A DNA stretch of 17,869 nucleotides from Pseudomonadota bacterium (GTDB lineage: Bacteria; Pseudomonadota; Alphaproteobacteria; Sphingomonadales; Sphingomonadaceae), in contig JAEZQR010000085.1 in assembly GCA_023413015.1 (NCBI GenBank), positions 1 through 17,869 of the forward strand, in the 5' to 3' direction. The translations under genes were made by a program, and so were the position numbers. The notes under the pieces are model-generated. The model was not told the origin of the DNA. It saw only the letters and a list, made by a program, of their open reading frames with translations, and ran no database searches. Below, in pieces: positions 13,576 to 17,869 of this stretch (positions within the stretch are counted from its first letter, which is position 1; the number at the start of each line of letters is the position of its first letter).

Positions 13576-14274
13576 ATGTCCGACCTCGACACCGAAATCG
13601 AACTCGATCCCGAGTTCGGCGAACGCTTCGAGCGCGAGCGGCGGCCCGCGTGCCAGCTCTACCTGATCTCGCCCCCGCGCTTCGATCCGGGCTTCCCCGA
13701 ACAGCTCAAGGCCGCACTCGACGGCGGCCCGGTCGCCGCCTTCCAGCTGCGCCTGAAGGATGTCGAGGATTTCGAGGTCCTGCGCGCAGGCGAGGTGCTG
13801 AAGCCGATCCTCCAGGCCTATGACGTGGCGTTGATCGTCAACGACCGCGCCGATCTCGCCGCCAAGCTGGGTGCCGACGGTGTGCATCTGGGGCAGGGCG
13901 ACGGCAGCGTCGCCGAGGCCCGCAAGCTGCTCGGCCGCGAAGCGCAGATCGGCGTCACCTGCCATGACAGCCGTCACCTTGCGATGGAAGCGGGCGAGGC
14001 CGGCGCCGACTATGTCGCCTTCGGTGCTTTCTACCCGACCGACACCAAGGAAACGCGCCACCGCCCCGACCCGTCGATCCTGACCTGGTGGACGACGCTG
14101 TTCGCCACGCCGTGCGTCGCGATCGGCGGCATCACGCCGGAGAATGCCGCGCCCCTCGTCGAGGCCGGCGCCGACTTCCTGGCGGTGTGCAACAGCGTCT
14201 GGAAGCATCCGGGCGGCCCGGCCGAAGCCGTGGCGGCGTTCAACCGGCTGTTCGAGGCTCGAAAAACCGCTTGA
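13576..14274 (+). CDS. thiE: Thiamine-phosphate synthase
   Basis: The 232-residue TIM-barrel enzyme joins HMP-diphosphate and thiazole phosphate to thiamine phosphate (EC 2.5.1.3). Motifs in order are FQLRLKD (56-62, the usual Q.R.K), VNDRADLAAKLGADGVHLGQ (88-107), GVTCHDSRHLAMEAGEAGAD, VAFGAFYPT, AIGGITPENA and GADFLAVCNSVW. An acidic N-terminal extension of about 25 residues (MSDLDTEIELDPEFGERFER) precedes the barrel, so it is somewhat longer than typical ThiE (about 210). ATG 13576 has AAGGG about 10 bases upstream. It follows fba across the palindromic repeat and is cotranscribed only if that repeat is passed. No TPP riboswitch and no other thi gene are seen. Its product feeds the ThDP cofactor of transketolase in the same block. 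The 3' end overlaps the convergent DUF72 gene by 35 bases. Confidence 0.93.
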   Translation: MSDLDTEIELDPEFGERFERERRPACQLYLISPPRFDPGFPEQLKAALDGGPVAAFQLRLKDVEDFEVLRAGEVLKPILQAYDVALIVNDRADLAAKLGADGVHLGQGDGSVAEARKLLGREAQIGVTCHDSRHLAMEAGEAGADYVAFGAFYPTDTKETRHRPDPSILTWWTTLFATPCVAIGGITPENAAPLVEAGADFLAVCNSVWKHPGGPAEAVAAFNRLFEARKTA

Positions 14275-14980
14275 GCGCCAGCGCGTCTTCGATGGCGTGC
14301 CCGTGGATGTCGTTGTTGAAGTAAGCATAGACGTCCCGTCCGCGCATCTGCTCGGCTTCCATCCAGGCATGCCAACCGGCGAGCTGTCCGGCCGAATATC
14401 GTCCCCAGTACTTCCCGGAACTCCCGTGAAAACGGACGTAAGCGATACGGCCAACAGCCAGGCGCGGTACCGCCATGCCGGGCATGTCATGCGTGCAGAA
14501 GGAAACGCCGCATGCGTCGAGCAGCCCGAATACCTCGTCCGTCATCCAGCTGGGCTCCCGGAATTCGAAGACATGCGTCTGCCCGGGTGGCAACAGGGCG
14601 AGGAAGTCGCGCAGACGTCCAAGGTCGAGCCGCCAGCGTGGCGGCAGTTGGTAAAGAATGGGCCCCAGCTTGTCGCCGAGGTGCAGGACGTTCCCGAACA
14701 TCCGGGCCAGCGGCTCCGCCGGGTCCTTGAGCTTCTTCTGGTGCGTGAGGAAGCGGTTGGCCTTTACGGCATAGCGGAAGCCCGGTGGCGCCTGCTCGCG
14801 CCAGGCGTCGAACACTTCGGCGGACGGTAGCCGATAGAAGCTGTTGTTGATCTCAACGGTATCGAAGCATTCCGCATAGTGCGCGAACCAGGCCCGTATC
14901 GGCAGCTTTGCCGGATAGAACAGCCCGCGCCAGTGGCGGTAGTTCCAGCCCGAGCAGCCGATGCGGATTTCGCCTATCAC
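14240..14980 (-). CDS. DUF72 (YecE-like) TIM-barrel protein
   Basis: The 246-residue protein begins at a GTG (14980); no good ribosome site is visible, and the homology starts right there with IRIGCSGWNYRHWRGLFYP, the DUF72 signature. Further family segments are FDTVEINNSFYRLPS (39-53), FRYAVKANRFLTHQKKL, GPILYQLPPRW, HVFEFREPSW, then YVRFHGSSGKYWGRY and VYAYFNNDIHGHA. DUF72 has a TIM-barrel fold with conserved Glu, His and Asn residues that suggest an enzyme, but its reaction is not established. It is cytoplasmic, with no signal or membrane part. The gene is convergent with thiE, overlapping its last 35 bases, and divergent from efp across 88 bases. Confidence 0.93.
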   Translation of the reverse strand: MIGEIRIGCSGWNYRHWRGLFYPAKLPIRAWFAHYAECFDTVEINNSFYRLPSAEVFDAWREQAPPGFRYAVKANRFLTHQKKLKDPAEPLARMFGNVLHLGDKLGPILYQLPPRWRLDLGRLRDFLALLPPGQTHVFEFREPSWMTDEVFGLLDACGVSFCTHDMPGMAVPRLAVGRIAYVRFHGSSGKYWGRYSAGQLAGWHAWMEAEQMRGRDVYAYFNNDIHGHAIEDALALKRFFEPRTAG

Positions 14981-15007
14981 AGTGTAACGAACGAATCGGC
15001 TGCGGGC

Positions 15008-15037
15008 TTGTTCGCGAGGCCCCCCCTCTGCTAGAGG
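15008..15037 (+). promoter_or_regulatory. Possible efp promoter
   Basis: CTTGTTC with TTGTTC at 15008-15013 and TAGAGG at 15032-15037 (within TGCTAG) are 18 bases apart, with a C-run between. The elements are weak but sit at the right place, giving a start about 25 bases before the efp ATG. Confidence 0.3.
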
Positions 15038-15068
15038 CGCGCCACTTCCTCTTTCTCAGGGCAAACCC

Positions 15069-15632
15069 ATGAAGATCAGCGGCGTGGACATCCGTCCCGG
15101 CAACATCATCGAGTACGAAGGCGGCCTGTGGCGCGCCGTGAAGATCCAGCATACGCAGCCCGGCAAGGGCGGCGCCTACATGCAGGTCGAGCTCAAGAAC
15201 GTCATGGACGGCCGCAAGACCAACGTCCGCTTCCGCTCGTCGGAGACAGTCGAGCGCGTGCGTCTCGACACCAAGGACTTCCAGTTCCTCTACGCCGAGG
15301 GCGATCAGCTGACCTTCATGGACAAGGAAAGCTACGATCAGGTCCAGCTGCCGCGCGACCTGCTCGGCGAGGCGGCCGACTTCCTTCAGGACGGCATGGA
15401 TGTCCTGATGGAAACCTACGAGGACCGCCCGATCTCGGTGCAGCTCCCGGATCAGGTCGAGGCGACGATCGTCGAGGCCGACGCCGTGGTGAAGGGCCAG
15501 ACGGCCTCGTCGTCTTACAAGCCGGCTGTGCTCGACAACGGCGTGCGCATCATGGTGCCGCCGCATATCGCCAGCGGCACGCGCGTGGTGGTCGACGTCT
15601 ACGAGCGCGAATACGTCCGCCGCGCCGACTGA
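15069..15632 (+). CDS. efp: Translation elongation factor P
   Basis: At 187 residues it has the standard length and three beta-barrel domains: KOW-like domain 1 (1-65), the central OB domain (about 66-128) and the C-terminal OB domain (about 129-187). EF-P binds between the P and E sites of stalled ribosomes and rescues polyproline synthesis. The loop QPGKGGAYMQVEL places the modifiable tip lysine at K33, matching K34 of E. coli EF-P, and PGKG is of the type lysylated by EpmA. The C-terminal signature is DVYEREYVRR. ATG 15069 follows TCAGGGCAAACCC, an acceptable ribosome site. No epmA or epmB lies in the window. A hairpin at 15655-15684 separates it from suhB. Confidence 0.98.
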   Translation: MKISGVDIRPGNIIEYEGGLWRAVKIQHTQPGKGGAYMQVELKNVMDGRKTNVRFRSSETVERVRLDTKDFQFLYAEGDQLTFMDKESYDQVQLPRDLLGEAADFLQDGMDVLMETYEDRPISVQLPDQVEATIVEADAVVKGQTASSSYKPAVLDNGVRIMVPPHIASGTRVVVDVYEREYVRRAD

Positions 15633-15654
15633 CGCCCGCTGCCGTTTGATTTGG

Positions 15655-15684
15655 AACGCGCGGCGTCGTCAGGCGTCGCGCGTT
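15655..15684 (+). terminator. Hairpin after efp, possible terminator
   Basis: AACGCGCGGCG (15655-15665) pairs with CGTCGCGCGTT (15674-15684) with one G-T pair over an 8-base loop. A short T-rich stretch (TTTCGCCTTT) follows. It lies 22 bases after the efp stop and 28 bases before suhB, so it may terminate or attenuate. Confidence 0.45.
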
Positions 15685-15712
15685 TCGCCTTTCCGGACCT
15701 CGAAGGACTGCC

Positions 15713-16516
15713 ATGCCTGCTCATTCCGCGCTCATCACCATCATGGAAAAGGCCGCGCGCAAGGCCGCGCCGCGCCTTCGGCGCGACTTCAACGAGGTCG
15801 AGCAGTTGCAGGTCTCGCGCAAGGGGCCGTCCGACTTCGTGTCGAACGCCGATCGCGCCGCCGAGCGCACGATTCGCGACATCCTGCGGCAGGCACGCCC
15901 GGATTTCGGCTTCCTACTCGAAGAGGAAGGCGAAATCGCCGGCGAGGAGGGGCGTCCGCGGTGGATCGTCGATCCGCTCGACGGCACCTCGAACTTCCTG
16001 CACGGCATTCCCCACTTCGCCATCTCGATCGCGGTCGAGGAGCGCGGCGAGATCGTCTCGGGCCTCGTCTATCAGCCGCTGACCGACGAGAGCTTCTGGG
16101 CGGAGAAGGGCAAGGGCGCGTGGCTGCACGACCGGCGCCTGCGCGTCTCGGCTCGCCGCGATCTCGGTGATTGCCTGATCGCGACCGGTATCCCGTTTCA
16201 GGGGCATGGCGACTTCGAGCAGCATGAAGCGATCATGGCGGCGGTGAGCCCGCAGATCGCCGGCATCCGCCGCTTCGGTTCGGCGGCGCTCGACCTCGCC
16301 TGGGTCGCGGCCGGCCGCTACGATGGCTACTTCGAATCGCACCTCCACCCGTGGGACTGGGCGGCGGGCATGCTGCTGGTACGCGAGGCGGGCGGCTTCG
16401 TTACCGATTACCGTGGGGGCGAGCGCATCTTCGACCGCCGCGAGGTCGTGGCGGCGAACGGCGAGATCCACTCCAAGCTTCACAAGCTCGTCGCCGGCGC
16501 GGTACGGGGTCGATAA
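15713..16516 (+). CDS. suhB: Inositol monophosphatase family protein, SuhB type
   Basis: The 267-residue protein is of the Mg-dependent inositol monophosphatase superfamily (EC 3.1.3.25) and matches SuhB length. Metal motif A is WIVDPLDGTSNFLHG, with D87 and D90 as ligands. The upstream acidic pair EEEGE (about 70-74) supplies the Glu ligand. Motif B is HPWDWAAGMLLVREAGG, with D215. ATG 15713 has GAAGGA about 6-11 bases upstream. Substrates in such bacteria are sugar or inositol phosphates. SuhB in E. coli also acts in rRNA antitermination with Nus factors; that role is not readable here. The gene follows efp after 80 bases that contain a hairpin, so it may share the efp promoter only partly. 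A separate promoter before nuoA indicates the unit ends with it. Confidence 0.94.
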   Translation: MPAHSALITIMEKAARKAAPRLRRDFNEVEQLQVSRKGPSDFVSNADRAAERTIRDILRQARPDFGFLLEEEGEIAGEEGRPRWIVDPLDGTSNFLHGIPHFAISIAVEERGEIVSGLVYQPLTDESFWAEKGKGAWLHDRRLRVSARRDLGDCLIATGIPFQGHGDFEQHEAIMAAVSPQIAGIRRFGSAALDLAWVAAGRYDGYFESHLHPWDWAAGMLLVREAGGFVTDYRGGERIFDRREVVAANGEIHSKLHKLVAGAVRGR

Positions 16517-16592
16517 CGCCGCACCGGCTTCAAGTCGGAACTACCGGAACAAACATAGGTCAATGGCGCCGCTTTATTGGGCGCCGGCGGCC

Positions 16593-16621
16593 TTGCCACC
16601 TGCGCTACCCGCGCCTAAAAG
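16593..16621 (+). promoter_or_regulatory. Promoter of the nuo operon
   Basis: -35 TTGCCA (16593-16598), a 17-base spacer and -10 TAAAAG (16616-16621). A start near 16628 gives a leader of about 28 bases before nuoA. The same pair of hexamer types with the same spacing is seen before the DUF11-like operon. Confidence 0.5.
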
Positions 16622-16655
16622 CGCGCCAACTCAACCGACCGGCCGAGGTTCTCTC

Positions 16656-17033
16656 ATGCCCGCGATCGCCGCCGAATATCTGCCGATCCTTCTGTTCCTG
16701 ATCGTCGCGATCGGGTTCTCCGGTGCGTTCGTCGGACTGCCGGTGCTGATCGCGAATCTCACCGGGGCCAACAAACCCTATGCCGACAAGCTGGCCGAGT
16801 ATGAATCGGGCTTCCCGGCCTTCTCGGACGCGCGTCGTCAGTTTGACGTCCGCTTCTACCTCGTGTCGATCCTGTTCATCATCTTCGACCTTGAGGTGGC
16901 GTTCCTCTTCCCCTGGGCGGTGTCGCTTGGGCAGACGGGCGTATTCGGCTGGGCGTCGATGATGGTGTTCCTCGGCATCCTGACGGTCGGCTTCATCTAC
17001 GAATGGAAGAAGGGAGCACTCGAATGGGAGTGA
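16656..17033 (+). CDS. nuoA: NADH-quinone oxidoreductase subunit A
   Basis: The 125-residue membrane subunit of respiratory complex I starts at ATG 16656, with GAGG 10-13 bases upstream; the open frame before it is not coding. Three helices are visible: YLPILLFLIVAIGFSGAFVG (8-27), FYLVSILFIIFDLEVAFLFP (about 66-85) and SMMVFLGILTVGFIYEW (about 101-117). The helix 1-2 loop has EYESGFPAF, where most NuoA/ND3 proteins have ECG; here it is Ser51. The stretch FDVRFYLVSILFIIFDLEVA is the family signature, with the conserved acidic pair. It is the first nuo gene, behind its own promoter, and overlaps nuoB by 10 bases. It works in the inner membrane near the quinone site. Confidence 0.97.
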   Translation: MPAIAAEYLPILLFLIVAIGFSGAFVGLPVLIANLTGANKPYADKLAEYESGFPAFSDARRQFDVRFYLVSILFIIFDLEVAFLFPWAVSLGQTGVFGWASMMVFLGILTVGFIYEWKKGALEWE

Positions 17034-17584
17034 TCCAGCCACCTTACGCCACCGAAGACGAGCAGGCGCGCGCGCTGGCCGCCGGCCATGGCGACCAGTT
17101 CTTCAAGGACGTGACCGCCGAGGTCTCGAACAAGGGCTATCTCGTCACCACGGCCGAAGAGCTCGTGAACTGGGCGCGTACCGGCTCGCTGTGGTGGATG
17201 ACTTTCGGCCTCGCCTGCTGCGCGGTCGAGATGATGCACACCAACATGCCGCGCTACGACCTCGAGCGTTTCGGCGTCGCGCCGCGCGCGTCCCCGCGTC
17301 AGTCGGACGTGATGATCGTCGCAGGCACGCTGTGCAACAAGATGGCCCCGGCGCTGCGCCGCGTGTACGACCAGATGTCGGAGCCACGCTACGTCATCTC
17401 GATGGGCAGCTGCGCCAACGGCGGCGGCTATTATCACTACAGCTATTCGGTGGTGCGCGGCTGCGACCGCATCGTGCCGGTCGACATCTATGTACCCGGC
17501 TGCCCGCCGACCGCCGAGGCGCTGCTGTACGGCATCCTCGCGCTGCAGCGGAAGATTCGCCGGCTGGGGACGTTTGAACGATGA
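17024..17584 (+). CDS. nuoB: NADH-quinone oxidoreductase subunit B
   Basis: The 186-residue peripheral-arm subunit of complex I carries the terminal cluster N2. The four cluster ligands are visible: C65 and C66 in FGLACCAVEM, C130 in GSCANGGGYY and C160 in YVPGCPPTAEAL. Also conserved are VAGTLCNKMAP (99-109) and SYSVVRGCDRIVPVDIY. ATG 17024 has GGGAG 8-12 bases upstream and overlaps the nuoA stop by 10 bases; an in-frame ATG at 17003 would add seven residues inside nuoA and is less likely. Its stop overlaps the nuoC start (ATGA). It hands electrons from the peripheral arm to ubiquinone. Confidence 0.98.
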   Translation: MGVIQPPYATEDEQARALAAGHGDQFFKDVTAEVSNKGYLVTTAEELVNWARTGSLWWMTFGLACCAVEMMHTNMPRYDLERFGVAPRASPRQSDVMIVAGTLCNKMAPALRRVYDQMSEPRYVISMGSCANGGGYYHYSYSVVRGCDRIVPVDIYVPGCPPTAEALLYGILALQRKIRRLGTFER

Positions 17585-17869
17585 GCAGTCCAGCTCCTGT
17601 CATGGCCACCAACGACGGTGTCGTCGATCGCCTGCGCGCGCTCATCGGCGACGCGCTGCTTGATGCGCAAGAGGTCGTCGGTGAGCTGACGGTCGTCGTG
17701 CGCCGCGAGGCGCTGCTCGACGTGATGCGGGCGCTTCGCGACGACGCCGAGCTGCGCTTCGGGCAGCTCATGGACATCGCCGGCGTCGACTTTCCGGACC
17801 GGCCGGAGCGCTTCGAGGTGAGCTATCACCTGCTGTCGCTCAAGCATAACCGCCGCATCCGCGTGAAGG
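17581..17869 (+). CDS. nuoC: NADH-quinone oxidoreductase subunit C, 3' end cut by window
   Basis: I translated 96 codons to the window edge without a stop. The start ATG 17581 overlaps the nuoB stop as ATGA, so translation is coupled; an in-frame ATG at 17602 is an alternative. The sequence shows the NuoC (30 kDa subunit) pattern: a variable helical N-terminus with ELTVVVRREALLDVMRALRD, then FGQLMDIAGVDFPDRPERFE and VSYHLLSLKHNRRIRVK. The subunit is part of the hydrophilic arm and contacts NuoB and NuoD. The rest of the nuo operon (nuoD onward) should follow to the right. Confidence 0.93.
   Translation, partial: MSSPAPVMATNDGVVDRLRALIGDALLDAQEVVGELTVVVRREALLDVMRALRDDAELRFGQLMDIAGVDFPDRPERFEVSYHLLSLKHNRRIRVK

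Noticed and set aside
12534..13592. Minus-strand 352-codon frame opposite fba with an N-terminus of the type RHPGESRDP and PTFAGMT.
   Set aside because: The start is the antisense of the palindromic repeat and the rest is the mirror of the fba codon pattern. No domain is visible.
16323..16655. In-frame upstream extension of nuoA by 111 codons.
   Set aside because: It lies in a shifted frame of suhB and across the promoter at 16593-16621. NuoA homology begins at 16656 with its own ribosome site.

Overview
The window reads as chromosomal DNA of a GC-rich alphaproteobacterium, most likely a sphingomonad (Sphingomonas-like). This rests on gene order and family type: tkt-gap-pgk-class I fba-thiE in one run, a DUF2842 gene, zauP-zapA followed by 6S RNA and 5-formyl-THF cyclo-ligase, an alphaproteobacterial-type NuoA, and the dispersed CATCCCGGCGAAAG palindrome typical of these genomes. 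No species call is possible from sequence reading alone. No phage, transposase, CRISPR array or obvious defence gene is present.

Layout. (1) 1-2204, minus strand: an operon of at least three small exported proteins with DUF11-like beta-sandwich domains. The last gene is cut by the left edge. A sigma70-like promoter at 2248-2276 overlaps a CtrA-type box. (2) 2399-3592: an AI-2E/PerM family membrane protein. (3) 3684-3760: tRNA-Asp(GUC) with its own promoter. (4) 3761-4470: about 700 bases without a convincing gene, holding an AT-rich stretch with a perfect CtrA box (TTAA-N7-TTAA), several hairpins and one doubtful 28-codon ORF. (5) 4471-6375: an unrecognised 634-residue lipoprotein. (6) 8185 down to 6430, minus strand: zauP, zapA, 6S RNA, 5-formyl-THF cyclo-ligase, DUF2842 and a PchB-like chorismate mutase, closely packed. 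(7) 8365-14274: tkt, gap, pgk, fba and thiE, the lower glycolytic/gluconeogenic and pentose-phosphate block plus a thiamine enzyme. (8) 14980 down to 14240: a DUF72 protein whose 3' end overlaps thiE. (9) 15069-16516: efp and a suhB-like inositol monophosphatase. (10) 16656 to the right edge: the start of the nuo operon (nuoA, nuoB, partial nuoC).

How the genes work together. Transketolase, GAPDH, PGK and class I aldolase form a continuous carbon pathway. ThiE makes thiamine phosphate, precursor of the ThDP cofactor that transketolase uses. ZauP and ZapA focus the Z-ring; the 6S RNA and the folate enzyme behind them follow the widespread zapA-ssrS-ygfA order. The nuo genes start respiratory complex I.

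Most of the window is conserved housekeeping. The parts that could hold something new are the DUF11-like operon, in which the first protein looks like a fusion of the two modules that occur in the next two genes, the CtrA-box-associated noncoding stretch at 4040-4470, the orphan lipoprotein behind it, and a 43-base palindrome between zauP and tkt that carries a TTGACG hexamer pointing outward at each end.
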